Shown here in pieces: positions 51,702-60,012 of a stretch of DNA of 64,000 nucleotides. This DNA is from Bacillota bacterium (GTDB lineage Bacteria > Bacillota > Clostridia > Lachnospirales > Lachnospiraceae). The notes beneath the pieces were generated by a model. The model did no database searches. It was not told the origin of the DNA and saw only the letters and a list, made by a program, of their open reading frames with translations. Location of the stretch: NCBI GenBank assembly GCA_023414355.1, contig JAEZOB010000040.1:124001-188000 (forward strand), given 5' to 3'. Numbering within the stretch: the stretch's first letter is position 1; every line of letters begins with the position of its first letter. The position numbers were made by a program, and so were the translations under genes.

Positions 51702-51858
51702 GAAGCAGATTAGTCCGACAACTCAAGTGCGCTTTAGAAGCTTGCTTCATAAAGCGTAGTTGAGTTGTTGGATAAGAGCAACGTGAACGAGGAGACGAAG
51801 TCTCCGAGTTTCTAATCTGCTTCGAAGCAGATTAGTCCGACAACTCAAGTGCGCTTTA
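51702..51858 (+). repeat. Structured asnS leader: repeat element copy 2 with a duplicated arm
   Basis: GAAGCAGATTAG plus TCCGACAACTC...GCGCTTTA occurs exactly twice (51702-51736 and 51824-51858). Between the copies lie a complement of the second part (about 51750-51772), a GAA-triloop hairpin GGAGAC-GAA-GTCTCC and the complement CTAATCTGCTTC (51812-51823). Each complement can pair upstream or downstream; downstream pairing would place a long stem before TTTATTTTAT. No T-box signature is present. Confidence 0.7.
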
Positions 51859-51910
51859 TTTTATCCCTTTAGAACACAAATATTTTATATAAACAAAGGA
51901 GTTTATAACC

Positions 51911-53302
51911 ATGGATTTAATTGATATCAGAGAATTGTATCGTAACAAAGACCAATATATCGGCAAGAAGGTCAGTGTCGGCGGCTGGGTCAGAAGCGTA
52001 AGAGATTCTAAGACTTTTGGCTTTGTTGTACTGAATGACGGTACTTATTTTGAGCCGTTGCAGGTTGTATACCATGACAGTATGGCTAATTTTGCAGAAA
52101 TTTCGAAGCTGAACGTAGGCTCTGCCATCATCGTAAAGGGTGATTTGGTTGCGACACCTGAAGCAAAACAGCCCTTCGAAATTCAGGCAACAGAGATTGA
52201 GATCGAAGGAACCTCTACTGCTGATTATCCGCTTCAGAAAAAAAGACATACCTTAGAATATTTAAGAACCCAGACACATCTTCGTGCAAGAACGAATACC
52301 TTTCAGGCGGTATTTCGTGTACGTTCTATGATTGCCTATGCGATTCATCAGTATTTTCAGGATCGTGATTTTGTCTATGTGCATACACCCATCATCACAG
52401 GAAGCGACTGTGAGGGTGCAGGAGAGATGTTCCGTGTGACTACACTTGATCTAAATAATCTTCCGAGAACAGAAGAGGGTAAGATTGACACAGAGCAGGA
52501 TTTCTTCGGCAAGGAGACCAACCTGACTGTCAGCGGTCAGCTCAACGGTGAGACCTATGCGATGGCCTTTAAGAATATCTATACCTTCGGACCGACCTTC
52601 CGTGCCGAGAATTCCAATACGACCCGTCATGCTGCAGAGTTCTGGATGATTGAGCCGGAAATCGCATTTGCAGATCTGAAGGATGACATGGCAATGGCTG
52701 AGGGAATGCTGAAATACGTGATCAAATATGTTCTTGAACACGCACCCGAGGAGATGCAGTTCTTTAATCAATTCATCGATCAGGGACTCCTGGAGCGTCT
52801 TCAGGGAGTAGCAAACTCTGAATTTGGACATGTTACGTATACGGAAGCAATCAGTATCCTAGAGAAGAACAATGATAACTTTGATTATAAAGTATCCTGG
52901 GGTTGTGATCTTCAGACAGAGCATGAACGCTACTTAACAGAGCAGGTATTTAAAAAGCCTGTCTTTGTAACAGATTATCCGAAGGAAATTAAGGCCTTCT
53001 ATATGAAGCTAAATGAGGATAATAAGACAGTAGCTGCAATGGATCTGCTGGTTCCCGGAATCGGCGAGATTATCGGAGGAAGTCAGAGAGAGGACGATTA
53101 CGATAAGCTTGTGAAAAGAATGGAAGAGCTGGAATTGAGGAAGGAAGATTATGAGTTCTACCTTGACTTAAGAAAGTATGGCTCTGCAAGACATGCAGGC
53201 TTTGGACTTGGCTTTGAGCGTTGCGTAATGTACCTGACCGGTATGGGCAATATCAGAGATGTCGTACCGTTCCCGAGAACTGTAAATAACTGCGAGCTAT
53301 AA
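51911..53302 (+). CDS. asnS: Asparaginyl-tRNA synthetase
   Basis: A 463-residue class IIb synthetase. N-terminal OB-fold (KKVSVGGWVRSVRDSKTFGF, about 18-110) and a class II core with motif 2 TFRAENSNTTRHAAEFWMIEP and motif 3 GFGLGFERCVMYLTGM. The residue pattern fits AsnRS rather than AspRS (VYHDSMANF and the shorter length). It makes Asn-tRNA directly. AAAGGAG lies before the ATG. Its leader of about 210 bases contains the structured element at 51702-51858. Confidence 0.96.
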   Translation: MDLIDIRELYRNKDQYIGKKVSVGGWVRSVRDSKTFGFVVLNDGTYFEPLQVVYHDSMANFAEISKLNVGSAIIVKGDLVATPEAKQPFEIQATEIEIEGTSTADYPLQKKRHTLEYLRTQTHLRARTNTFQAVFRVRSMIAYAIHQYFQDRDFVYVHTPIITGSDCEGAGEMFRVTTLDLNNLPRTEEGKIDTEQDFFGKETNLTVSGQLNGETYAMAFKNIYTFGPTFRAENSNTTRHAAEFWMIEPEIAFADLKDDMAMAEGMLKYVIKYVLEHAPEEMQFFNQFIDQGLLERLQGVANSEFGHVTYTEAISILEKNNDNFDYKVSWGCDLQTEHERYLTEQVFKKPVFVTDYPKEIKAFYMKLNEDNKTVAAMDLLVPGIGEIIGGSQREDDYDKLVKRMEELELRKEDYEFYLDLRKYGSARHAGFGLGFERCVMYLTGMGNIRDVVPFPRTVNNCEL

Positions 53303-53330
53303 ATATTGGTAAATCAATAGTAATGTATAA

Positions 53331-53367
53331 AAGGTCTGGACCGTTCTGGTCCAGACCTTATTTCATC
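53331..53367 (+). terminator. Terminator of asnS (usable in both directions)
   Basis: AAGGTCTGGACC (53331-53342) and GGTCCAGACCTT (53348-53359), then ATTTCAT; the perfect stem also lies just past the end of the convergent gene at 53395. Confidence 0.82.
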
Positions 53368-53394
53368 TAAACGTAATAATCATTATAATAATTA

Positions 53395-54183
53395 CTATTT
53401 CTGCTGCTCATAGATTGCACAGTTTTCCATAACAAGATATTGACCATCTGTTACCGTGACAGGAGCACTTCCGTCTATTTCCACACGCCCTAAGTATTGA
53501 ATATATCTATTATCGCTCATAAGGTAATAGTTGCCATTTTTATTTGAAAATTCAGATAATATATAATTACCTGCGGGTATGTGAGTACCTACCTTAAAGG
53601 TTCCCTCACCATAATTCTTAATGATGGCCTTATCAATTGCAACCGCATAGGAGTCGGTCATTTTTAAGTATTCACCTTTTTGGACAGTAATGATTGTATT
53701 GTAATTAAAACCACAATCTTTTACTACAATGTTTTGAACATTGTCTTTTGATAATCTCATATATCCATTCTCAGCAGTCGGGTTCTTAATAATGACATAT
53801 TCACCTTCGGGAATATCCTTTCCTACTTTATATAATCCTTCGGGATATTCTGTTACAGGAACCGGAGTAGGTGTAGGCTTAGCCAGACTACTGTCAACAA
53901 CTGTAACGGTGCAGACATAATCCTCTTCTTCAACGGTAGCAGTGATTGTAGCTGTTCCTTCTTTTATAGCCGTTATAACTCCGGATTTGTTCACGGCTGC
54001 CACGGATTTATTACTTGTGGACCACATAACAGTTTCTTTGCTGCCTTGTATTCTTAATTTAAGGGTGGAGTCTACCTCCATGGTAGCCTTCTCCTTGCTG
54101 ATAACAGCAGCGCTTACGCTGATCGGTGCGATTAGCAGAGTACAGAAAACTGTTGTTATAAATAATGCAAATAATCTTTTCAC
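53395..54183 (-). CDS. Secreted protein with a bacterial Ig-like (BIG2) domain
   Basis: A 262-residue protein with a signal peptide (cleavage near ISVSAA), a BIG2 domain (about 30-100: VMWSTSNKSVAAVNKSGVITAI) and a Pro/Thr linker, followed by two beta-rich repeats beginning EGLYKVGKDIPEGEYVI and EGTFKVGTHIPAGNYIL. These repeats resemble small extracellular domains of unknown role found in Clostridia. The start is GTG at 54183, seven bases after GGGAGG. Probably a cell-surface or exported protein. Confidence 0.8.
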   Translation of the reverse strand: MKRLFALFITTVFCTLLIAPISVSAAVISKEKATMEVDSTLKLRIQGSKETVMWSTSNKSVAAVNKSGVITAIKEGTATITATVEEEDYVCTVTVVDSSLAKPTPTPVPVTEYPEGLYKVGKDIPEGEYVIIKNPTAENGYMRLSKDNVQNIVVKDCGFNYNTIITVQKGEYLKMTDSYAVAIDKAIIKNYGEGTFKVGTHIPAGNYILSEFSNKNGNYYLMSDNRYIQYLGRVEIDGSAPVTVTDGQYLVMENCAIYEQQK

Positions 54184-54317
54184 AAAAATACCTCCCTTTC
54201 CATGTGCTTCCAAAACTAATTATAGTACACGCAATTCTTTTTGTAAACTATGAGAAAGGATAAAAATATATGCCTTGTTGGAAGGTGGAAAAGGAGGTTT
54301 GGCATTGTTTCATGCGA

Positions 54318-54803
54318 TTAATGGTTTTTAAACAGCAGGTGCTTTACCTTATCTAGGGTAAATAGTAGGATCATTCCCAGAATTCCGACTGCGAGTATTT
54401 CCCCGATGCCAACTGTAAGCATCATGAAAGGTATGGCATCCGGAATCTGATAAGCATAGCGCAGTACCCAGGGGATAATTAGCGCATTTGATACGATCGG
54501 AGGGATGGGAACCAGGAACTTATGCTTACGCAGCTTATAGGAAAGCAATGCTGCGATCAGGGTTGCCAAAGATCCAAAGATCATATCCAGGACATCGGCA
54601 CCGGTGAAAACTGCGCTTAAGAAACAGCCTATGGTAACTCCGGGGATGGCAGCAGGGGTGAAGAAGGGTAGGATCGTCAAAGCCTCCGCTATACGGAATT
54701 GGATGGGACCGAAGCTGATTGGCTGAAATGCCAGTACCAGTACGGTATAGATGGCCGCAATAACAGCAGCCTCTGTGAGGAACAGAGTTTTTTTGCTGTT
54801 CAT
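54318..54803 (-). CDS. queT: QueT family transporter (queuosine precursor)
   Basis: A 161-residue membrane protein with about five segments. The N-terminus (LTEAAVIAAIYTVLVLAF), FGPIQFRIAEALTILPFF and GVTIGCFLSAVF are QueT hallmarks. It is an S-component of an ECF transporter that takes up preQ1 or a related queuosine precursor. AAAGGAG lies before the ATG. The leader contains an A-rich AAAACAAAACTAAAGGAG tail reminiscent of preQ1-I riboswitch ends, but the rest of that motif is missing. Confidence 0.88.
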   Translation of the reverse strand: MNSKKTLFLTEAAVIAAIYTVLVLAFQPISFGPIQFRIAEALTILPFFTPAAIPGVTIGCFLSAVFTGADVLDMIFGSLATLIAALLSYKLRKHKFLVPIPPIVSNALIIPWVLRYAYQIPDAIPFMMLTVGIGEILAVGILGMILLFTLDKVKHLLFKNH

Positions 54804-54917
54804 AATTTAATCTCCTTTAGTTTTGTTTTAAGGGCTTGTCCGACTGTTTTTGACAGTCCCTTCGTCAGGAAGGTCTCGAACTGACGTTAGTTGATTGGCG
54901 CAGACCTTGATGCAAAA

Positions 54918-54951
54918 CAACACAAATCCCCGCTATGCGGGGATTTTGTTG
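54918..54951 (-). terminator. Terminator of the RCC1-repeat gene, in the queT upstream region
   Basis: AAATCCCCGC and GCGGGGATTT around TAT, extended by CAACA/TGTTG; on the minus strand TTTTGC follows. The remainder of 54804-55023 holds a hairpin CGTCAG/CTGACG near 54860 and the queT leader. Confidence 0.75.
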
Positions 54952-55023
54952 TATGTAAGGATTTGCGACTTGTTAAGTATAACATGAAAATGTGAGTTGT
55001 CAAGAGTTGACGTGGTTTTTGAC

Positions 55024-56097
55024 TTAACGATTTGCCGATGCTTTAGGCGCCTTTTTCTTTACGGGAGATACCTTTAGCATCCATTTATTTACCTTAGTGC
55101 TCAAACCAAAACTATCATTTGCACTTACGGCAAATACCTTTCCATTGCTTTTTAACCCAACCAGATGATCCGGAGCCGCACTGATTGCGATCATGTCTTT
55201 CCATGCAGAAGTATTTATCGTTTCATTATTTGTCATCACTGTACCATCGCTGTTTAAGACTGCTATGTATCCGGCAGAAGCAGCGATTGCCTTGGCATTT
55301 TTAAACAAAGAAGTATCAGTCCGCATGGTATTTAAAACTGTTCCGTCTTTTTTTAGACCTACGATATTATCATAGGATGCTGAAACAGAAACAAGATCAA
55401 CCCATTCTGATACATCAAGTATTCCGGAGCAATCCTTTCCAATGGCTAAAGCAGTACCGTCATTTTTCAAGGCTACAGTAAAATAGGAACCCGCTGAAAT
55501 AGCTTCAATATTCTTCCACTTCTGTACATTTATTTGCCCATGTTCATTAGAACCGGTTGAAACCACTGTGCCGTCCTTCTTAAGACCAATCGTAAAATCC
55601 AAACCTGCTGCTATCATTTTTATATCTTTCCAACTGCTTACATCACATGCTCCTGCTGCATTTGACCCGACAGCAACTACTGTTCCATCTGCTTTGAGCC
55701 CAACACTATGGTTTAGTCCGCAAACAATCATCGTAATATTTGACCAATCATTTACTTGATCAGCTCCGAAAAGACTCAGACCTGTGGCTACTACTGTTCC
55801 ATTAGATTTCAGTCCTAAGGTAAAACCATCGCCTGCTGCAATCATCATATTTGTTTCAATGGTATTTTTATTACTCTTCGATTTTTTTGTGTCTTTTTTT
55901 TGTTTCAGTACATCATCAGGGTTGAAGTGTACTTTGTTTAAGTCGTCTAATGCTTTTCCGAATTCCTCTCCATACTTTTCAAAATCCTTCGGATCCATTT
56001 TGGTTGATTTCGTAGGTGGTTGTTGCGCGGATACAGTAGTAAATGATGAAAACGATATACCAACGATTAATACCATACAAAGAAATTTTCTTCTCAT
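55024..56097 (-). CDS. Secreted RCC1-like beta-propeller protein
   Basis: A 357-residue protein with a signal peptide (ending near VSAQQ) and six or seven RCC1-type repeats of about 40 residues with the core GLKxDGTVVAxG, for example FTLGLKSNGTVVATG, HSVGLKADGTVVAVG and FTIGLKKDGTVVSTG. Repeats of this kind form a propeller that binds proteins or glycans. The last repeats have lost part of the core. ATG 56097 has GGAGG six bases upstream and fits the signal peptide; the frame extends to 56148. Function unknown. Confidence 0.82.
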   Translation of the reverse strand: MRRKFLCMVLIVGISFSSFTTVSAQQPPTKSTKMDPKDFEKYGEEFGKALDDLNKVHFNPDDVLKQKKDTKKSKSNKNTIETNMMIAAGDGFTLGLKSNGTVVATGLSLFGADQVNDWSNITMIVCGLNHSVGLKADGTVVAVGSNAAGACDVSSWKDIKMIAAGLDFTIGLKKDGTVVSTGSNEHGQINVQKWKNIEAISAGSYFTVALKNDGTALAIGKDCSGILDVSEWVDLVSVSASYDNIVGLKKDGTVLNTMRTDTSLFKNAKAIAASAGYIAVLNSDGTVMTNNETINTSAWKDMIAISAAPDHLVGLKSNGKVFAVSANDSFGLSTKVNKWMLKVSPVKKKAPKASANR

Positions 56098-56481
56098 AAT
56101 ATTCCTCCATATTATATTGATTTTTTGTAACTGTTCAGAACTAAGCAAATTTTGTTAAATATGTGATGAATGCTCGCATTCGTGAGCATATTTAATAAAA
56201 CTTATTTGGCGGATACGCCACATCGAGGAAACACGAAGTGTTTTCGAGATTGGTTCAGAACAGTTACGATTTTTTAATAAAAATAGATGCGACAGATTTC
56301 ATCTGCCATTTACCTAATCTTATCTTTATAAATTATGACATGCTACAATTATAACATTTTAATATGATAAATACCGATCCTCTGCACGAAAGGTAGATTT
56401 ATCGTCACGAAAGGTCAAAATATCGTAGAAAAGAATGATTGGGTGAAGGATTAAGAGCTATATCAGAGTAAAATAAGAAGA
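56098..56481. repeat. Gap before the second tetR gene, with structured element copy 3 (56127-56267)
   Basis: Outer arms GTAACTGTTCAGAAC and GTTCAGAACAGTTAC enclose a long AT-rich hairpin (CAAAT..TTAAATATG with CATATTTAA..ATTTG), a GGCGgataCGCC hairpin and a GAA-triloop hairpin AACAC-GAA-GTGTT within CGAGGAAACACGAAGTGT. The order matches the leader elements at 26407 and 51702. The remaining part (56268-56481) contains nothing recognised. Confidence 0.55.
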
Positions 56482-56527
56482 TTGACAAAAGATGGGCATT
56501 GTGATAAATTTGTACTAACCAGTCAGT
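56482..56527 (+). promoter_or_regulatory. Promoter and operator of the second tetR gene
   Basis: TTGACA (56482-56487), 17 bases, TAAATT (56505-56510), then the dyad ACTAACCAGTCAGT (56514-56527), perfect as ACTnACnnGTnAGT, a common TetR-family operator style. Confidence 0.7.
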
Positions 56528-56545
56528 ATAAAACGAGGTGATATG

Positions 56546-57145
56546 ATGAGTAAACCAGAAACAAAGGGCAATAAAAGGGAGATTATCCTGGAAACTGCAA
56601 AGATGATATTTGCAGAAAAGGGATTTGACGGCTCAAGAATGGATGAAATTGCAGAAAGAGCAGGAGTTAAGAAATCACTGATATATTATCATTTTGATGG
56701 AAAGGATCATTTGCTTCAGGAAATATTGAATCAATTCTTTGAAGAATTTGGAGAACTGCTTAGGTCGGAGACAACTTCTGAAAGAGAGAATAATAAGTAT
56801 ATGGATTTCATGGACAAAAACAGTGATCTGCTTCGAGTTATTTTAATAGAATCACTGAAAAAGAATACAAAGCTTACATCTATCTTTAAAGCCGTTAATA
56901 TGCTTATGGAATATGAAAATGAAAGGATGGATGAATTAAATCCTATGCAATACCCTTCGAATCATAAGCGATGGGTGGCTGAATTTTTCACAAATATGTT
57001 ACCTAGTGTAGGCTACATTTGTTATAAAGATGCATGGTGCAGTTACTTTAGCGTTGATAAAGAAACCCTTGAAAAGGATTATTTTGAGGCTTATGCTGAA
57101 ACACATGGTCAATACCACAATAATATATCAGCTTCAGTACAGTAA
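56546..57145 (+). CDS. TetR/AcrR family transcriptional regulator (second paralogue)
   Basis: A 199-residue repressor with the N-terminal helix-turn-helix RMDEIAERAGVKKSLIYYHF. The C-terminal domain resembles that of the TetR at 6400, including AEFFTNMLPSVGYICY and the ETHG tail. The ATG at 56546 is five bases from GAGGTG; the ATG at 56543 is too close. It is probably autoregulated through the upstream dyad and controls the small ORF, membrane protein and ferredoxin genes that follow. Confidence 0.92.
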   Translation: MSKPETKGNKREIILETAKMIFAEKGFDGSRMDEIAERAGVKKSLIYYHFDGKDHLLQEILNQFFEEFGELLRSETTSERENNKYMDFMDKNSDLLRVILIESLKKNTKLTSIFKAVNMLMEYENERMDELNPMQYPSNHKRWVAEFFTNMLPSVGYICYKDAWCSYFSVDKETLEKDYFEAYAETHGQYHNNISASVQ

Positions 57146-57159
57146 GGCGAGGATGATCT

Positions 57160-57225
57160 ATGAAATTAAAAAGTAATAATGAGAAGCGGCATAAAAAGCG
57201 GCTACAGTTCACGAAAGGAGACTGA
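57160..57225 (+). CDS. Possible 21-residue basic peptide between tetR and the membrane protein
   Basis: ATG 57160 with GAGG seven bases upstream; stop TGA ends three bases before the next start. Residues are polar and strongly basic (about nine Lys/Arg). The next gene's ribosome-binding site GGAG lies inside its last codons, so it could couple translation. It may be only a leader ORF. Confidence 0.35.
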   Translation: MKLKSNNEKRHKKRLQFTKGD

Positions 57226-57227
57226 GA

Positions 57228-57806
57228 ATGAGAAAGTTAAGTCAGATAATACAAAGGATCAGCAATTTGAGAACTTTCTTTATATTACTTGCTGCCGTTA
57301 TTATATTAATCATAGTACCGGATTTTTTCAAAACTCCGATCAGCCCATTAAAGTTTGAAGAGTATTCTCACGGCTTAAAAATGCTTGATATGACAATTAA
57401 CTATTCTCCGGAGGTTGCCTACAACCTGATAGAAAAATATGGCAAACAGGCTATTGAGTATTATCTTTATGTAATGGAGCCATTTGATGTATTGATACCT
57501 GCATTAATGGGTTTGTTTTTATGCGTAACCTGTACGATCTTATTAAGAAATATCATAAAAAGTAAATACTTATCAATTATTTATATATTTCCAATATCAG
57601 GATGGTTGTTTGATTACATGGAGAATGCAGGTGTAATCACTATGCTTACGAAGTATCCATCCAGAATAGATTTAGTAGCAAGAATAACAAATTTGTTTAC
57701 TATGACGAAATCTATATTGGGTACAGTAAGTATAATAATTATTTGCTTCGGTACTCTTGCCAATGTATTTTATAAATATCGAAAAATAAGTAGTAGATGT
57801 AATTAA
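57228..57806 (+). CDS. Unrecognised four-segment membrane protein
   Basis: A 192-residue protein with segments near residues 18-36, 82-105, 115-130 and 155-180. The stretch between the first two (EEYSHGLKMLDMTINYSPEVAYNLIEKYG) is outside the membrane. No family recognised. It lies between a TetR regulator and a polyferredoxin gene (28 bases to its start), so the two may form a membrane electron-transfer pair, which is only inferred. Confidence 0.7.
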   Translation: MRKLSQIIQRISNLRTFFILLAAVIILIIVPDFFKTPISPLKFEEYSHGLKMLDMTINYSPEVAYNLIEKYGKQAIEYYLYVMEPFDVLIPALMGLFLCVTCTILLRNIIKSKYLSIIYIFPISGWLFDYMENAGVITMLTKYPSRIDLVARITNLFTMTKSILGTVSIIIICFGTLANVFYKYRKISSRCN

Positions 57807-57834
57807 GAACTAAAATAAATTGAGGAGCATTTCG

Positions 57835-58584
57835 ATGAGAAAAACTATCTTATCATGGATTAGTCTTATACTATTCCCCCTTACTATTCTTTTCTTTCTA
57901 TTTCCTGTTTTTGTATACTTCATTCCTTTTATAAGTGCTCGTATAGTAATAGCTATTGCCAGAATTCTGATCGCATTATGGATCGTTATTTTTTTGTTTT
58001 CAATTATCTTTCTAAGCTCATATTGCGGCTTTTTATGTCCCATAACTAAATTATTTACATTGATAGCAATGAAATCCAAAAATAATGATATATTAAAACA
58101 TCGGTTTCCAAGGGCAGTTGGTGTTGTTACTCAAGCATTATGGTTTGTAAGTGCTTTTTATGTTTTTCTTAGATTTTTAGGAAATTTATTTGGTTTATTC
58201 TTTAGAGAAGAAATCTTTTCCCGTGTAGAAATAATTATTCTTTTTAGTTTTTACTGTATTGCTGCGATACTTTTAAATATTAGAATGGGTAAAGATGAAT
58301 TAGGACATTATTTATGTCCATTAAGTCCATTCATAAAATTCGGTATTAAAATAAATCGGCTTTTAAAAATTCCAGGTTTTAGAATAGTCCCTAATTCCAA
58401 TCTCTGCAAAAGTTGCGGACAGTGTAACATGGTTTGTACATACCAGAATAATGTTATGGCAATGGTTAAGGTTAACGAAATTAATTATAAAGTATGTTCT
58501 AATTGTGGAGAATGTATAAGCGTGTGCAAAAATAAAGCTATTAGACGGAAATGGACAAAATATTTAAATAAAGACGGGCAATAA
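57835..58584 (+). CDS. NapH/polyferredoxin-like membrane protein
   Basis: A 249-residue protein with four or five membrane segments, cysteine motifs near CGFLCP and LCPLSPFIKFGIKI in the style of NapH/RnfB-type 4Fe-4S membrane proteins, and two C-terminal 4Fe-4S motifs (CKSCGQCNMVC and CSNCGECISVC). Such proteins pass electrons through or along the membrane, for example to or from quinones or reductases. GAGGAG lies before ATG 57835; a TTG at 57820 is not likely. The electron partner is not encoded nearby. Confidence 0.82.
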   Translation: MRKTILSWISLILFPLTILFFLFPVFVYFIPFISARIVIAIARILIALWIVIFLFSIIFLSSYCGFLCPITKLFTLIAMKSKNNDILKHRFPRAVGVVTQALWFVSAFYVFLRFLGNLFGLFFREEIFSRVEIIILFSFYCIAAILLNIRMGKDELGHYLCPLSPFIKFGIKINRLLKIPGFRIVPNSNLCKSCGQCNMVCTYQNNVMAMVKVNEINYKVCSNCGECISVCKNKAIRRKWTKYLNKDGQ

Positions 58585-58639
58585 AAAGTAAAGGTCAAAA
58601 AGAGGAAACAGTATATCTGATTAGTGAGGAGAAAATGCA

Positions 58640-59878
58640 ATGAAGAAGAAATTATTAATTTTAATGAAGGTCGTAATATTATTCCTAGCCGTCTTAAGTG
58701 TTGATAATACAACACACGCAGAGGCGAAGACAGTAAAAGTAAAAACAATCCAGGTAACCAATATTGATTATTCTAACTTTTATATGATGAGGGTAGGCGG
58801 GACACTACAAATAAAAACAGCTGTTTTGCCCCAAAATGCTACGAACAAGAATATTACCTGGTCCTCCTCAGATCAGACAATTGCCGGGGTTAGTGGTACC
58901 GGCTTTGTAACGGGTATCAATCCGGGTTTCTGTGAAATCACAGGGATAACAAAAGACGGTAGCAATAAAAAGGTATCCTTCTATGTGAGAGTATATTCAG
59001 AGAAGGAATTTCTATATTATAGTGCTTGGGGCTGTGATGATGGCAAATTTGGAAGTTCACTCTATCTTTCATCAACGGGGGAGTACATTGAGACAGAATT
59101 TACTGATGTAGATATCTCTGAGGATGAGCCATCCGATTTCGGATTTTATAGTTTAGATACTATAAATAAAACCATAACAATGACATCGAATTATAGTAAA
59201 AATATAACGGTATGGCATTATACGATTGTATCAAGAAGTAAAATCATACTGTCGAAGGGGACTACTCAGAAAACCTATACCAGAGGCTACAAATCGAAGC
59301 GAGTCACATGTACGAGCAAAGGCTTACTGTATATGTCGGACGCAAGTACTCAACTAAGCATCATAGGTTATAAAGGAACGGATACAACGCTTACCATCCC
59401 TTCTAAAATTAGCAAAAAGGATGTGGTGTGGGTTAGTAGTATAAACGGAAATACGGATATTGAGCAAATTATCCTTCCGGATAGCGTTACATACATTGAA
59501 AACGGATTTAAAAACTGTACAAACCTAAAATCTATTACATTACCGGACAGTATCATCGGACTCAGTTCCTCTGCCTTTGAAAACTGTGTCTCACTTGAAA
59601 CCGTGAGTTTACCGGCTGGCTTAAAAACGATATCAAATCAAGCCTTCAAAGGATGTACCAGTTTAAAATCGATCACATTACCCGATCAGGTAGTCAGTGT
59701 TGATTCAGAGGCTTTTTGCAATTGTACCAATTTAGAAGCATTATACTTCCCCAAAGGGATTAAAGAGATTGAACCTGATATTTTAAGAGGCTGCAATCAA
59801 GTAGTGATTTATGGATATAAAGATACCTGCGCTGAGGATCTTGCTAAAGAAAATAATCTGGTGTTTATTGAAAGATGA
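58640..59878 (+). CDS. Secreted BIG2 plus BspA-type leucine-rich repeat protein
   Basis: A 412-residue protein with a signal peptide (ending near THAEA), a BIG2 domain (about 35-120: NITWSSSDQTIAGVSGTGFVTGI) and a C-terminal BspA-like LRR_5 region (about 250-410) with units such as CTNLKSITLPDSIIGLSSSAFENC and CTSLKSITLPDQVVSVDSEAFCNC. Such surface proteins bind host or matrix ligands. It follows the ferredoxin gene by 55 bases, but composition and function suggest it is independent. Terminator at 59922. Confidence 0.85.
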   Translation: MKKKLLILMKVVILFLAVLSVDNTTHAEAKTVKVKTIQVTNIDYSNFYMMRVGGTLQIKTAVLPQNATNKNITWSSSDQTIAGVSGTGFVTGINPGFCEITGITKDGSNKKVSFYVRVYSEKEFLYYSAWGCDDGKFGSSLYLSSTGEYIETEFTDVDISEDEPSDFGFYSLDTINKTITMTSNYSKNITVWHYTIVSRSKIILSKGTTQKTYTRGYKSKRVTCTSKGLLYMSDASTQLSIIGYKGTDTTLTIPSKISKKDVVWVSSINGNTDIEQIILPDSVTYIENGFKNCTNLKSITLPDSIIGLSSSAFENCVSLETVSLPAGLKTISNQAFKGCTSLKSITLPDQVVSVDSEAFCNCTNLEALYFPKGIKEIEPDILRGCNQVVIYGYKDTCAEDLAKENNLVFIER

Positions 59879-59921
59879 TAGTTGCAGAATATGCTTTAAA
59901 TATAGAGAAAAGAGAGTTTCT

Positions 59922-59947
59922 AAGGGCTGGAGACAGCCCTTTTATTT
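59922..59947 (+). terminator. Terminator of the LRR protein gene
   Basis: AAGGGCTG, loop GAGA, CAGCCCTT, then TTATTTC. Confidence 0.82.
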
Positions 59948-60012
59948 CGAATTAAGATATTGATTCTATACAGTGGGAGTAAAGGGGAGGGGGTATCATT
60001 GCTCCCACATAA

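Noticed and set aside
51670..51910. T-box ahead of asnS
   Set aside because: There is no Stem I signature, specifier loop or TGGN antiterminator bulge; a different structured element is present.
54804..54912. Canonical preQ1 riboswitch before queT
   Set aside because: The aptamer loop sequence is absent; only the A-rich tail is similar.
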